64,000 bases of DNA from Franconibacter pulveris DSM 19144. Its GTDB lineage: Bacteria > Pseudomonadota > Gammaproteobacteria > Enterobacterales > Enterobacteriaceae. Shown here one piece after another: positions 33,988 through 45,362 of the stretch (the stretch's first letter is position 1; every line of letters begins with the position of its first letter). The DNA lies in the NCBI GenBank assembly GCA_000621185.1, contig KK211221.1, positions 1-64,000 on the forward strand, read 5' to 3'. Position numbers and translations under genes: made by a program. The notes below the pieces were generated by a model. It was not told the origin of the DNA. It saw only the letters and a program-made list of their open reading frames with translations, and made no database searches.

Positions 33988-34809
33988 TTAAAGCCCCTTT
34001 AGCAGCTTATCTACAAACTCCGGCACCACCTGGCTTGCCAGTCCGTAATGCTTCTCTTCAAACTCGCTGCCGACCTGGCTTGGCTCAAGGTTGAGTTCAA
34101 CGGTATGCGCGCCCTGCAGCTTCGCTTCGTGAACAAAACCCGCCGCCGGGTAGACGTGGCCGGACGTGCCGATAGCGATAAAGACATCCGCCATCGCCAG
34201 CGCTTCATAAATGCGATCCATGCCGAGCGGCATTTCGCCAAACCAGACCACGTGCGGGCGCAGCGGCGAAGGAAACTGGCAGCAGTGACACTTATCCTGC
34301 GTCGTTACGTCGCCTGTCCACGCCAGCACCTGCCCGCTGCGCTCGCAGCGCACTTTCAGCAGCTCGCCGTGCATGTGCAGCACATTTTCGTTGCCCGCTC
34401 TTTCATGCAGGTTGTCGATATTCTGCGTTATCAGCAAAAAGCGATCGCCCAGCGCCTGCTCAAGACGCGCCAGCGCCAGGTGCGCGGCGTTGGGCTGGAT
34501 TTCCGCCTGCTGAAGCTGGCGGCGGCGCTCGTTGTAAAAGCGCTGAACCAGCGCCGGGTTACGGGCGAAACCTTCGGGCGTCGCCACATCCTCCACGTGA
34601 TGCTCTTCCCACAGGCCATCCGCCGCACGGAAGGTTTTAATGCCCGATTCCGCTGAAATCCCCGCGCCTGTCAGCACCACCACTCTTGGTTTTTCCATCA
34701 CTTCCGGCACCCCTGTGTCTCTGAAAAAAATACGCTGGCGCAACCGCTCGCGCAGCCGACGCTTATTCCTTCGAAACCGGCTGAGCCGGTGTTGACGACG
34801 CGATAGCAT
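33988..34809 (-). CDS. cobB: NAD-dependent protein deacylase CobB (sirtuin)
   Basis: This is a 273-aa sirtuin. NAD-binding [14 protein letters not shown], catalytic-site [12 protein letters not shown] and histidine in [12 protein letters not shown], a zinc-type cysteine cluster KCHCC, and [12 protein letters not shown] are present. It removes acetyl and succinyl groups from lysines, for example on acetyl-CoA synthetase. The basic N-terminal extension ([18 protein letters not shown]) corresponds to the long E. coli isoform. ATG 34809 is preferred because GGAG stands 5 nt upstream. It follows nagK by 14 bp and is probably cotranscribed. Confidence 0.96.
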   Translation of the reverse strand: MLSRRQHRLSRFRRNKRRLRERLRQRIFFRDTGVPEVMEKPRVVVLTGAGISAESGIKTFRAADGLWEEHHVEDVATPEGFARNPALVQRFYNERRRQLQQAEIQPNAAHLALARLEQALGDRFLLITQNIDNLHERAGNENVLHMHGELLKVRCERSGQVLAWTGDVTTQDKCHCCQFPSPLRPHVVWFGEMPLGMDRIYEALAMADVFIAIGTSGHVYPAAGFVHEAKLQGAHTVELNLEPSQVGSEFEEKHYGLASQVVPEFVDKLLKGL

Positions 34810-34823
34810 AACCACTCCGGATG

Positions 34824-35735
34824 TTAATCGGTCAGATGCAGGAAAGCCGCACCGCGCATGCCGCCGGCATCGCCGTGCCGGGCAGCTTCAATGCGCGGCG
34901 CTTTCGCCACCGGCAATAAATGCGGCGCCAGCCGTTGCGGCAGTTGCTCCACAAGGTAAGTAAAGTTCGACAGGCCGCCGCCCAGCACCAGCAGATCCGG
35001 GTCAATGGCGGTCAGCAGGTTGCCCAGGCAGACCGCCAGCAGGTCCACAAATCGCTCTACATGTTCGCGCGCCTGCGCATCGTGCTGTTGCCAGCGGTGG
35101 ATAATGTCGGGCGCGCTTAATGATTGATGGTAGAAGTGTTGATGCAGCCATGCAAAGCCGCCGCCGGAAAGCAGCGTCTCCATGCAGCCGGTTTTACCGC
35201 AGCCGCAGCGTATAAGCGGCGTATCGCGCCCGATGACATCCAGCGCATCAACAGGCAACCGCATATGGCCAAACTCGCCGGTAATAAAGCGGCGTCCGCT
35301 TACCGCTTTGCCGTGATAAACAATGCCGCCGCCCACGCCGGTGCCGAGAATAAGCCCCATCACCAGCGGGTAGCGGCGGAATTCGTCGTCCCAGGCTTCC
35401 GACAGCGCAAAGCAGTTGGCGTCGTTCTCCATGCGTACTTCGCGCCCTAACAGCGAAGACAAATCTGCCTTCAGTGGCCTGCCGCTGGCGGCGGGGAGAT
35501 TGGCGGCGTAGAGGGTGCCGTCATCGGTTACCGGCATGCCGGGAATGCCGATGCCGACGCGCCCGACAACAGCAAAGCGGCTGTCGGCCTCTGCCACCAG
35601 TTCGTGGAGAGCGGCGAGGAACTGCGTGTAGCCGTTATGCGGCGTGGCGACGCGCTTTTCCCACTGTAGCCGCCGGTTCTCGTCATAGACGCCAAGGGCT
35701 ATTTTGCTGCCGCCTATATCGAAGCCGTAGTACAT
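34824..35735 (-). CDS. nagK: N-acetyl-D-glucosamine kinase
   Basis: This is a 303-aa ROK-family kinase. The ATP-binding start [17 protein letters not shown], the catalytic END region and the ROK zinc motif [17 protein letters not shown] are present. It phosphorylates GlcNAc recovered from cell-wall turnover, feeding NagA. It lies 15 bp downstream of lolE and upstream of cobB on the same strand, as in E. coli. Confidence 0.96.
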   Translation of the reverse strand: MYYGFDIGGSKIALGVYDENRRLQWEKRVATPHNGYTQFLAALHELVAEADSRFAVVGRVGIGIPGMPVTDDGTLYAANLPAASGRPLKADLSSLLGREVRMENDANCFALSEAWDDEFRRYPLVMGLILGTGVGGGIVYHGKAVSGRRFITGEFGHMRLPVDALDVIGRDTPLIRCGCGKTGCMETLLSGGGFAWLHQHFYHQSLSAPDIIHRWQQHDAQAREHVERFVDLLAVCLGNLLTAIDPDLLVLGGGLSNFTYLVEQLPQRLAPHLLPVAKAPRIEAARHGDAGGMRGAAFLHLTD

Positions 35736-35750
35736 AGCCGCTCCTGAAAG

Positions 35751-36992
35751 TTATTGTCCGCTCAGCACGCGCGCCGGGTCGATGCGGCTTGCGCGCCGCG
35801 CCGGGTACCAGCTCGCCAGCAGGCTCAGCAAGAGCGCCGTCACCAGCACATAAACCACATCCAGCCAGTGCAGTTCCGACGGCAGGAAGTCGATAAAGTA
35901 AATATCGCCGGAGAGGAAATGATGGCCGAGCAACGTTTCAAGAAAACGAATAATGCCCGTGAGCTGCCAGGAGGCGAGCACGCCTACGACCACGCCGCTT
36001 ACCGAGCCAAACAGACCGGCCAGCAGTCCGTACCAGACGAAAATAGCGCGGATCAGGCCATCCTTTGCACCTAATGTACGCAGCACCGCAATATCGCTGC
36101 TCTTGTCTTTTACCGCCATCACCAGCGTAGAGACAATATTGAAGCAGGCGACGCCTATCACCAGCACCATCGCCAGATACATAATGGCGCGGATCATCTG
36201 GATGTCGCGGTACATATAGCCGTAGGTGCCAATCCAGCTTTTGATGTAAACGTAAGCGTTGGTCACTTCCCCTGCATCACGCACCAGCTTGTTAGCGTTA
36301 AACACATCGTTTACTTTAATGGCGATGCCCGTGACACTGTCACCCATCTCCAGATACTGCTGTGCATCCTGCATCGGGATCATGGCGAAGCTGTGATCAA
36401 GCTGGCCGCTCAGTTGCAGAATGCCGGCCACGTGCAGGCGGACACGCTTTGGCTGCAGAAGCTTATGCGCAGCGTCAGCGTTGGGAATCATGATGGAGAT
36501 CCAGTCGCCCTGCTTCACCTTCAGCGCATCGGCGACGCCTTTGCCGAGGATTATCTGCTGCTCGCCCGCTTTAAAGTTCTGCCAGGCATTGTTCTGCACG
36601 AAATTCGGCAGCGCGCTAAGGCGCTTCTCCTGCTGCGGATCCACCCCTTTCACCTGGATAGCGCGCAGATTCACGCCGCTTTCCACCAGCCCGGTAAAGT
36701 TGATATAGGGCGCGGCGGCGGCGATGCCTTTTACCTTCTCGACCCGTTGCAGCACGTCGCCCCAGCCGTTCCACGGCTGATTCACCGGCTCAATCTCGCC
36801 GTGCGGCACAACCGCCAGAATGCGGTTATTCAGCTCGCGCTCAAAGCCGTTCATGGCGCTCAGGCCCACTATCAGCACCGCCACGCCAAGCGCGATGCCG
36901 ATAGTGGAGATAATGGAAATCAGCGACACCATGCCGCTACGACGGCGGCCGCGGCTAAAGCGCAGGCCGATTAACAGCGATAAGGGCGACAT
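35751..36992 (-). CDS. lolE: Lipoprotein-releasing ABC transporter permease LolE
   Basis: The 413-aa FtsX/MacB-type permease has one N-terminal helix, a large periplasmic domain, then three C-terminal helices. LolCDE extracts mature lipoproteins from the inner membrane and passes them to LolA. Conserved [20 protein letters not shown] at the start and [15 protein letters not shown] in the cytoplasmic loop are visible. It starts 2 bp after the lolD stop. Confidence 0.97.
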   Translation of the reverse strand: MSPLSLLIGLRFSRGRRRSGMVSLISIISTIGIALGVAVLIVGLSAMNGFERELNNRILAVVPHGEIEPVNQPWNGWGDVLQRVEKVKGIAAAAPYINFTGLVESGVNLRAIQVKGVDPQQEKRLSALPNFVQNNAWQNFKAGEQQIILGKGVADALKVKQGDWISIMIPNADAAHKLLQPKRVRLHVAGILQLSGQLDHSFAMIPMQDAQQYLEMGDSVTGIAIKVNDVFNANKLVRDAGEVTNAYVYIKSWIGTYGYMYRDIQMIRAIMYLAMVLVIGVACFNIVSTLVMAVKDKSSDIAVLRTLGAKDGLIRAIFVWYGLLAGLFGSVSGVVVGVLASWQLTGIIRFLETLLGHHFLSGDIYFIDFLPSELHWLDVVYVLVTALLLSLLASWYPARRASRIDPARVLSGQ

Positions 36993-36994
36993 GC

Positions 36995-38891
<1,897 letters not shown>

Positions 38892-39031
38892 GAAATCCGT
38901 CTTGTACGGTTGCTAATGCAAAGTGATCAACGATAATAAAGCCCAGATCCGATTTATGGAACCACTAACCCACTCTGTCGCCGGGTTTTTATCCCGGCCT
39001 TACGGCACAACCGGAGCGCGTTTCGTCTTCT

Positions 39032-42000
39032 ATGCCTGAACAATATCGTTATTCTCTGCCCGCCAAAGCGGGCGAACAGCGTCAACTGGGTGAGCTGACC
39101 GGGTCAGCCGCCGCCTGCGAAGTGGCGGAAATCGCCGAGCGTCATACCGGGCCGGTCGTGCTTGTGGCGCCGGATATGCAAAGCGCCCTGCGTCTGCACG
39201 ATGAAATTCAGCAGTTTACCGACAGTCTGGTGATGAATCTCGCCGACTGGGAAACCCTGCCTTACGACAGCTTCTCGCCCCATCAGGACATCATCTCCTC
39301 CCGGCTCTCCACGCTCTATCAGCTTCCCGCCATGCAGCGCGGCGTGCTGATTATGCCGGTGAATACGCTAATGCAGCGGGTCTGCCCGCACAGTTTCCTG
39401 CACGGCCATGCGCTGGTGATGCGCAAAGGCCAGGCGCTTTCGCGCGATACGCTGCGCAGCCAGCTTGATCAGGCGGGCTACCGCAACGTTGACCAGGTGA
39501 TGGAACATGGCGAATACGCCACCCGCGGCGCACTGCTTGATCTTTACCCAATGGGCAGCACTCAGCCTTACCGTATCGATTTTTTTGATGACGAAATCGA
39601 CAGCCTGCGCCTGTTTGACGTCGATACCCAGCGCACGCTGGAAGAGGTGGAAGCGATTAATCTGCTGCCCGCGCATGAATTCCCCACGGATAAAGCGGCC
39701 ATTGAACTGTTCCGCAGCCAGTGGCGCGACCGCTTTGAGGTAAAACGCGACGCCGAGCATATCTATCAGCAGGTGAGCAAAGGCACCCTGCCGGCAGGGA
39801 TTGAATACTGGCAACCGCTCTTTTTCAACGAGCCGCTGCCGCCGCTGTTTAGTTATTTCCCGAAAAATACGCTAGTGATTAACACCGGCGAGCTGGAAAG
39901 CAGCGCCGACCGCTTCTGGGCCGATACGGTTGCGCGTTTTGAGAACCGCGGCGTCGATCCGATGCGCCCGCTGCTGCCGCCGGAAACGCTATGGCTAAAA
40001 ACTGACGAACTGTTTGGCGAGCTGAAACAGTGGCCACGGGTGCAGTTGAAAAGCGATAAGCTCGCTGACAAAGCCGCGCATACGAATCTCGGCTATCAGG
40101 GGCTGCCGGATATCGCAGTCCAGGCGCAGCAGAAAGCGCCGCTCGATAGCCTTCGCCAGTTTCTGGAAAGTTTCGGCGGCCCGGTGGTGTTTTCGGTCGA
40201 GAGCGAAGGCCGCCGCGAGGCGCTGGGCGAACTGCTCGCCCGCATAAAAGTGGCGCCGAAGCGCATCTACCGGCTTGATGAAGCCGCGAATGCCGGACGT
40301 TATCTGATGATTGGCGCGGCGGAACGCGGTTTTATCGACACATTGCGTAACCGCGCGCTGATTTGCGAAGGCGACCTGCTGGGCGAGCGCGTTACCCGTC
40401 GGCGCCAGGATAACCGCCGCACCATCAACCCCGATACCCTTATCCGCAACCTGGCGGAGCTGCATCCGGGCCAGCCGGTGGTGCATTTCGAACATGGCGT
40501 TGGCCGCTATGCGGGCATGACTACCCTTGAAGCGGGCGGCATTAAGGGCGAATACCTGATGCTCACCTACGCTAACGACGCGAAGCTTTACGTGCCGGTT
40601 TCATCCCTGCACCTGATTAGCCGCTACGCCGGCGGCGCGGAAGAGAACGCGCCGCTGCATAAGCTTGGCGGCGACGCCTGGTCTAAAGCGCGGCAAAAAG
40701 CGGCGGAAAAAGTGCGCGACGTGGCGGCGGAGCTGCTCGATATTTACGCCCAGCGCGCGGCGAAGCAAGGTTTTGCGTTTAAACACGACCGCGAGCAGTA
40801 TCAGCTTTTCTGCGAAGGCTTCCCGTTTGAAACTACCCCAGACCAGGCGCAGGCGATCAACGCCGTACTGAGCGACATGTGCCAGCCGCTGGCGATGGAC
40901 CGTCTGGTGTGCGGCGACGTAGGCTTCGGCAAAACCGAAGTGGCGATGCGCGCAGCGTTTCTGGCGGTGGAAAACAACAAGCAGGTGGCAGTGCTGGTGC
41001 CCACTACCCTGCTTGCCCAGCAACATTATGATAATTTCCGCGACCGCTTCGCCAACTGGCCGGTGCGCATTGAAATGCTTTCTCGCTTTCGCAGCGCCAA
41101 AGAGCAAGCGCAGGTGCTGGAACAGGCCGCCGAAGGCAAAGTTGATATCCTCATCGGCACTCATAAACTGCTACAAAGCGATGTGAAGATGAAGGATCTC
41201 GGCCTGCTGATTGTCGATGAAGAGCACCGCTTCGGCGTTCGTCACAAAGAGCGCATTAAAGCGATGCGTGCGGATGTCGATATCCTGACGCTCACCGCCA
41301 CGCCGATTCCGCGAACGCTAAATATGGCGATGAGCGGCATGCGCGATCTCTCTATCATCGCCACCCCCCCTGCCCGGCGCCTGGCGGTGAAAACGTTCGT
41401 TCGTGAGTACGACAACCTGGTGGTGCGCGAAGCCATCCTGCGTGAAATCCTGCGCGGCGGCCAGGTTTACTATCTCTACAACGATGTGGAAAACATCCAG
41501 AAGGCGGCGGAGCGGCTGGCGAACCTGGTGCCGGAAGCGCGCATTGCGGTAGGTCACGGCCAGATGCGCGAGCGCGAGCTTGAGCGGGTGATGAATGATT
41601 TCCATCATCAGCGCTTTAACGTGCTGGTCTGCACCACCATTATCGAAACCGGCATCGATATTCCAACGGCGAACACCATTATTATTGAGCGCGCCGACCA
41701 TTTCGGCCTGGCGCAGCTGCATCAGCTTCGCGGCCGCGTTGGTCGTTCTCATCATCAGGCTTACGCCTGGCTGCTGACGCCGCATCCGAAAGCGATGACC
41801 ACCGACGCGCAGAAGCGTCTGGAAGCTATCGCTTCGCTGGAAGATCTCGGCGCCGGTTTCGCACTCGCTACCCATGACCTTGAAATTCGCGGCGCGGGCG
41901 AACTGCTTGGCGAAGATCAGAGCGGACAGATGGAAAGCATTGGCTTCTCGCTTTATATGGAACTGCTGGAAAATGCCGTGGATGCGCTCAAGGCGGGCCG

Positions 42001-42478
42001 CGAGCCTTCGCTTGAGGATTTAACCAGCCAGCAGACGGAAGTGGAGCTTCGCATGCCATCGCTGTTGCCGGAGGACTTCATTCCGGATGTGAACACTCGC
42101 CTTTCGTTCTATAAGCGCATCGCCAGCGCGAAGAAAGAGAGAGAGCTGGAAGAGCTGAAGGTTGAATTGATAGACCGCTTCGGCCTGCTGCCGGACCCGG
42201 CGCGCAATTTGCTGGATATCGCAAGGCTGCGACAGCAGGCGCAGAAGCTCGGCATCCGTAAGATTGAAGCCAACGACAAAGGCGGCATGCTGGAATTTGC
42301 CGAGAAAAACCATGTCGATCCGGGCTGGCTGATAGGCCTGCTGCAAAAGGAACCACAGCACTACCGGCTTGATGGTCCGACCCGGCTGAAATTCACCCGC
42401 GAGCTGGCGGAGCGCAAGATTCGCCTGGAATGGGTACAGAAGTTTATGCAGCAGCTGGCGGAAAACGCCCTCGCCTAA
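39032..42478 (+). CDS. mfd: Transcription-repair coupling factor Mfd
   Basis: The 1148-aa product equals E. coli Mfd. It has an N-terminal UvrB-homology region that recruits UvrA and an RNA-polymerase-interacting domain around residues 480-550 (HPGQPVVHFEHGVGRYAGM onward). The translocase motor shows Walker A CGDVGFGKTEVAMR and Walker B LIVDEEHRFGV, followed by the TRG motif region and the C-terminal D7 domain. It removes stalled RNA polymerase at DNA lesions. A 12-bp hairpin follows. Confidence 0.98.
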   Translation: MPEQYRYSLPAKAGEQRQLGELTGSAAACEVAEIAERHTGPVVLVAPDMQSALRLHDEIQQFTDSLVMNLADWETLPYDSFSPHQDIISSRLSTLYQLPAMQRGVLIMPVNTLMQRVCPHSFLHGHALVMRKGQALSRDTLRSQLDQAGYRNVDQVMEHGEYATRGALLDLYPMGSTQPYRIDFFDDEIDSLRLFDVDTQRTLEEVEAINLLPAHEFPTDKAAIELFRSQWRDRFEVKRDAEHIYQQVSKGTLPAGIEYWQPLFFNEPLPPLFSYFPKNTLVINTGELESSADRFWADTVARFENRGVDPMRPLLPPETLWLKTDELFGELKQWPRVQLKSDKLADKAAHTNLGYQGLPDIAVQAQQKAPLDSLRQFLESFGGPVVFSVESEGRREALGELLARIKVAPKRIYRLDEAANAGRYLMIGAAERGFIDTLRNRALICEGDLLGERVTRRRQDNRRTINPDTLIRNLAELHPGQPVVHFEHGVGRYAGMTTLEAGGIKGEYLMLTYANDAKLYVPVSSLHLISRYAGGAEENAPLHKLGGDAWSKARQKAAEKVRDVAAELLDIYAQRAAKQGFAFKHDREQYQLFCEGFPFETTPDQAQAINAVLSDMCQPLAMDRLVCGDVGFGKTEVAMRAAFLAVENNKQVAVLVPTTLLAQQHYDNFRDRFANWPVRIEMLSRFRSAKEQAQVLEQAAEGKVDILIGTHKLLQSDVKMKDLGLLIVDEEHRFGVRHKERIKAMRADVDILTLTATPIPRTLNMAMSGMRDLSIIATPPARRLAVKTFVREYDNLVVREAILREILRGGQVYYLYNDVENIQKAAERLANLVPEARIAVGHGQMRERELERVMNDFHHQRFNVLVCTTIIETGIDIPTANTIIIERADHFGLAQLHQLRGRVGRSHHQAYAWLLTPHPKAMTTDAQKRLEAIASLEDLGAGFALATHDLEIRGAGELLGEDQSGQMESIGFSLYMELLENAVDALKAGREPSLEDLTSQQTEVELRMPSLLPEDFIPDVNTRLSFYKRIASAKKERELEELKVELIDRFGLLPDPARNLLDIARLRQQAQKLGIRKIEANDKGGMLEFAEKNHVDPGWLIGLLQKEPQHYRLDGPTRLKFTRELAERKIRLEWVQKFMQQLAENALA

Positions 42479-42488
42479 TCGCCAAACC

Positions 42489-42535
42489 TTACGCGGCGCG
42501 TTTTCTCCTGACGCGCCGCGTAACTTTACACTCTT
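42489..42535 (+). terminator. mfd terminator-like hairpin
   Basis: A perfect 12-bp stem TTACGCGGCGCG/CGCGCCGCGTAA (42489-42500 with 42512-42523) with an 11-nt loop is followed by CTTTACACTCTTTT. The U tract is imperfect. Confidence 0.65.
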
Positions 42536-42626
42536 TTGCACTCGCCAGGATTTCCTACGCGCTATACCCGCCATACTTCCGGTTAACAACTTAATAATGC
42601 TGGATTTAACGCACAGGATAGCTGCG

Positions 42627-43598
42627 ATGACACACTTTACCGCCTCGCTTTACCGCTGGATAACACTTATACCCTTTGCTGCGCTCGCGCTTTATGCAAG
42701 CGAAGCCAGCGCCAATACCTACCCTTTACCTGCGCCGGATAGCCGCCTGGTGGGGGAGACGCTTTATCATACCGTTGCCGATGACGGCGGCTCGCTGGAG
42801 GCTATCGCCAAACGCTATAACGTCGGTTTCCTGGCGCTGTTGCAGGCGAACCCGGGCGTCGACCCTTACGTGCCGCGCGCAGGCAGCGTGCTGACCATCC
42901 CGCGGCAAATGCTGCTGCCGGATGCGCCGCGTGAAGGCATCATTATCAATCTTGCCGAGCTGCGGCTTTATTATTACGCGCCTGGGGAAAACAGCGTCAC
43001 CGTTTATCCGGTAGGAATAGGCCAACTGGGCGGCGATACGCTGACGCCTACCATGGTGACGCGCATCTCTCAAAAACGTGAAAATCCGACCTGGACTCCG
43101 ACTGCGGCTATTCGCGCCCGTTATCTCGCTCAGGGCGTTGAACTGCCGCCTGTCGTCCCTGCCGGGCCGGAAAACCCGATGGGGCATCATGCCATTCGCC
43201 TCGCAGCGTATGGCGGGGTATACCTGCTGCATGGCACAAACGCGGATTTCGGCATCGGCATGCGCGTAAGCTCCGGCTGTATCCGCCTGCGGGATGATGA
43301 CATCAAACACCTCTTCAGCACCGTGCCGGTGGGGACAAAAGTCACCATTATTAACGAACCGGTGAAAGCCTCGATAGAGCCGGATGGCCGTCGCTGGATT
43401 GAGGTGCATCAGCCGCTTTCTAAGCGCATTGATGACGATCCGAAAACGCAGCCTATTGTGCTGAATGACAAGCTCAAGGCTTTCGAAGCGGCGGCGCAAA
43501 CGCACAACGAATTCGTCAATAAGGCACTTACACTGCGCGCGGGCGTCCCTGTCGAGGTGAGCTCGCCGCCAGAAAATGGTGCTATCGACAAGACATAA
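42627..43598 (+). CDS. ldtC: L,D-transpeptidase LdtC (YcfS)
   Basis: The 323-aa product compares with 320 in E. coli YcfS. A signal peptide ends near ASA-NTYPLP; a LysM-like segment (LEAIAKRYNVGFLALLQANP) follows, then a YkuD domain with the catalytic HGTNADFGIGMRVSSGCIRL (cysteine nucleophile). It anchors Braun lipoprotein to peptidoglycan. ATG 42627 is chosen because AGGA lies 8 nt upstream and it starts a signal peptide; ATG 42597 would add ten residues before it. Confidence 0.95.
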   Translation: MTHFTASLYRWITLIPFAALALYASEASANTYPLPAPDSRLVGETLYHTVADDGGSLEAIAKRYNVGFLALLQANPGVDPYVPRAGSVLTIPRQMLLPDAPREGIIINLAELRLYYYAPGENSVTVYPVGIGQLGGDTLTPTMVTRISQKRENPTWTPTAAIRARYLAQGVELPPVVPAGPENPMGHHAIRLAAYGGVYLLHGTNADFGIGMRVSSGCIRLRDDDIKHLFSTVPVGTKVTIINEPVKASIEPDGRRWIEVHQPLSKRIDDDPKTQPIVLNDKLKAFEAAAQTHNEFVNKALTLRAGVPVEVSSPPENGAIDKT

Positions 43599-43632
43599 AA
43601 AAAGGCCCTGCCAGAAAGCAGGGCCTTTTTCA
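43597..43632. terminator. Bidirectional terminator between ldtC and bhsA
   Basis: AAAGGCCCTGC/GCAGGGCCTTT (43601-43611 with 43618-43628) has U tracts on both strands and serves the convergent ldtC and bhsA genes. Confidence 0.92.
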
Positions 43633-43646
43633 TTAGAGGGTACAGA

Positions 43647-43904
43647 TTATTTATAAATTACTGCGGTGCCGTGCAGCGTGTTATCACCGGTTACAGAAGT
43701 GATGCGCCAGGATTTTGCGCCCATGGCTTCTGCTTTTTGCGATAACGCCTGTTCAACCGAACCCAGGTTGCTGCCGCCCATGGCGGAGATTGAACCCGCT
43801 TTATGCTGATCGGCCGGGGCAGACTGCACCTGAACCGCAGCGACGCTTGCGAAAGAAAGTGAACTCAGTACGGCGATAGCGAGCAGGTTTTTCATATTTT
43901 TCAT
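43647..43904 (-). CDS. bhsA: Outer-membrane stress protein BhsA (YhcN/DUF1471 family)
   Basis: The 85-aa product has a signal peptide (MKNMKNLLAIAVLSSLSFAS), cleaved near SVA-AVQVQS. The rest is a DUF1471 fold ending in the family signature AKSWRITSVTGDNTLHGTAVIYK, close to E. coli BhsA. BhsA alters copper permeability, biofilm and stress resistance. It is divergent from the TetR-type gene comR, its repressor in E. coli. A good sigma-70 promoter lies upstream (43971-43999). Confidence 0.93.
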   Translation of the reverse strand: MKNMKNLLAIAVLSSLSFASVAAVQVQSAPADQHKAGSISAMGGSNLGSVEQALSQKAEAMGAKSWRITSVTGDNTLHGTAVIYK

Positions 43905-43970
43905 GGTTGTTGTCCTGAAATAGAGGAATAAGAGGTCGTTAAACTGATTAAGTTAACGATCGATAGGTAA

Positions 43971-43999
43971 ATGTTAGGCGTGATCCTCATCACAGTCAA
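43971..43999 (-). promoter_or_regulatory. bhsA promoter with CRP-like site
   Basis: On the minus strand TTGACT (43999-43994), 17 nt, TAACAT (43976-43971). The spacer contains TGTGATGAGGATCACG (43994-43979), a near-perfect CRP half-site pair overlapping the -35 edge. CRP bound here would block rather than help RNA polymerase. A ComR operator is expected nearby but not identified. Confidence 0.6.
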
Positions 44000-44149
44000 C
44001 AAGATTTTATAATGATCATTAATTAATAATTAAACGCTATTATTTTCATATAGATAGACAAATAAAATTTAATCCCAACCTCTTATGGCACCTGAGAAGT
44101 TTTATTTTTATAATGGGTATTCAGAAAACAGACAGAGGTAAACGGCACC

Positions 44150-44785
44150 ATGACAACTGATGCATCGGGTTGCGCAAAAAAAAGCCGTGGCCGACCAAAA
44201 GTGTTCGACAGGGAAGCGGCGCTGGATAAGGCCATGGCGCTGTTCTGGCAGCATGGTTATGAAGCGACCTCCCTCGCCCACCTCGTGGAAGCGACCGGAG
44301 CGAAAGCACCTACGCTGTATGCAGAATTTACAAATAAAGAGGGGCTATTCAGGGCGGTGCTGGACCGTTACATCTCGCGTTTTGCGGAAAAACAGGAAGC
44401 CCTGCTTTTTGACGACAGTAAGCGCGTTGAAGAGGCGTTAGAATCTTATTGCGCGGAAGTCGCCGCCTGTTTTACCAGCGCAGACACGCCAGCGGGCTGC
44501 TTTATCGTTACCACCTCCGCCGCACTAGCCGCCTCTTCGGAAGAGATTGCCAGCGCTATCAAAGCCCGGCACGCGCAACGTGAAGAAACGCTTTTGCGCT
44601 TTTTTGAGCAACGGCAGGCTCGGGGCGAAATCCCTGCGTCGTGTAATATTTCCATGCTGGTGCGTTTTGTTTCCTGCATGCTACATGGAATGTCCGTAAG
44701 CGCGCGCGAAGGTGCTAAATGCAATGAACTGAAAGAGATTATTCAGACGCTAATGCGGCTATGGCCGCACTTGGTCAAAGCCTGA
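44150..44785 (+). CDS. comR: TetR-family regulator ComR (YcfQ)
   Basis: The 211-aa product has the N-terminal TetR helix-turn-helix: SRGRPKVFDREAALDKAMAL, FWQHGYEATSLAHLVEATGA and APTLYAEFTNKEGLF. The C-terminal ligand domain has cysteines (CFIVTTSAA; SCNISML) that could suit metal or oxidant sensing. Divergent placement from bhsA matches E. coli comR-comC, where ComR represses bhsA and is relieved by copper. A TATAAT at 44108-44113 is a likely -10. Confidence 0.85.
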   Translation: MTTDASGCAKKSRGRPKVFDREAALDKAMALFWQHGYEATSLAHLVEATGAKAPTLYAEFTNKEGLFRAVLDRYISRFAEKQEALLFDDSKRVEEALESYCAEVAACFTSADTPAGCFIVTTSAALAASSEEIASAIKARHAQREETLLRFFEQRQARGEIPASCNISMLVRFVSCMLHGMSVSAREGAKCNELKEIIQTLMRLWPHLVKA

Positions 44786-44788
44786 ACG

Positions 44789-44812
44789 GAGCGGCGTCAG
44801 CGCCGCTCTTTG
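44789..44812 (+). terminator. comR terminator
   Basis: GAGCGGCG/CGCCGCTC stem (44789-44796 with 44801-44808), TCAG loop, then TTTGT. The U tract is short. Confidence 0.65.
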
Positions 44813-44895
44813 TCCCTTACCGCATCATCTCCTCTCATACGATAGGTTTAGCCTATCTCAACAATCGGCCTCACTTATCAGCCAAAAGTGTGAGA

Positions 44896-44924
44896 TTGAC
44901 TAAAATTTTAAGCACACGAATGAT
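44896..44924 (+). promoter_or_regulatory. Promoter of a small-peptide unit
   Basis: TTGACT (44896-44901), 17 nt, AATGAT (44919-44924). It precedes two short frames with ribosome sites (45004 and 45087). Nothing else in 44813-44895 is supported apart from a small GATAGG/CCTATC hairpin. Confidence 0.45.
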
Positions 44925-45003
44925 TGTTCGTACGCTAATGATTAGCACCATTCAGACTTTGTTCTGGGCGGTATTACACATCGTCATCAAGACGAGGTCA
45001 GGG

Positions 45004-45042
45004 ATGGAAATTAAGTTTTTGCGAGAGTTCCTACAAGGATAA
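45004..45042 (+). CDS. Candidate 12-aa leader peptide
   Basis: ATG 45004 has GAGG 6 nt upstream and encodes MEIKFLREFLQG. It ends 38 bp before the next small ORF. It may be a leader peptide that couples translation to the downstream membrane protein, or a chance frame; size prevents firm support. Confidence 0.25.
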   Translation: MEIKFLREFLQG

Positions 45043-45086
45043 CAAGAGACGCAATTTGGCTATGCACATTCAGAAGGAAAATGAAC

Positions 45087-45236
45087 ATGATTTTGCTATT
45101 ACCATTACTTAAGGTGTTAATAGTAATCACAGTGTTATTTAGCCTTTGGTTGTTGTGTGGTGGCTCTATTCTCTTTGCTTTTGTTTCGATATTGATCACA
45201 GGTTTTATGGTGATCAAGGAACATAACACCATTTAA
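45087..45236 (+). CDS. Candidate small hydrophobic membrane protein (49 aa)
   Basis: ATG 45087 has AAGGA with 8-nt spacing (45081 is a closer in-frame ATG). The product begins MILLLPLLKVLIVITVLFSL and has two hydrophobic helices, about residues 2-24 and 27-43, with a polar end KEHNTI. It is followed by a perfect 13-bp inverted repeat. No family was recognised; small stress-induced membrane proteins and type-I-toxin-like peptides have this look. Promoter, ribosome site and hairpin make it more than a random frame. Confidence 0.45.
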   Translation: MILLLPLLKVLIVITVLFSLWLLCGGSILFAFVSILITGFMVIKEHNTI

Positions 45237-45244
45237 CGCCAAGG

Positions 45245-45279
45245 ATTGCTCGCTTACTCGTTACAGGTAAGCGAGCAAT
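45245..45279 (+). terminator. 13-bp inverted repeat after the small membrane ORF
   Basis: ATTGCTCGCTTAC and GTAAGCGAGCAAT pair perfectly around a 9-nt loop. No U tract follows, so it may protect the 3' end or be a protein-binding palindrome rather than terminate alone. Confidence 0.5.
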
Positions 45280-45306
45280 ATCGCTGCTTTCATGCTTTCC
45301 TGCTGC

Positions 45307-45343
45307 AAAAAAAGAACCCCTCTGCCTGAGTACAAGAGGGGTT
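45307..45343 (-). terminator. ycfJ terminator
   Basis: AACCCCTCT/AGAGGGGTT (45335-45343 with 45315-45323) is followed on the minus strand by C and seven Ts. Confidence 0.9.
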
Positions 45344-45362
45344 AAACGCAGAGATCTGCTTC

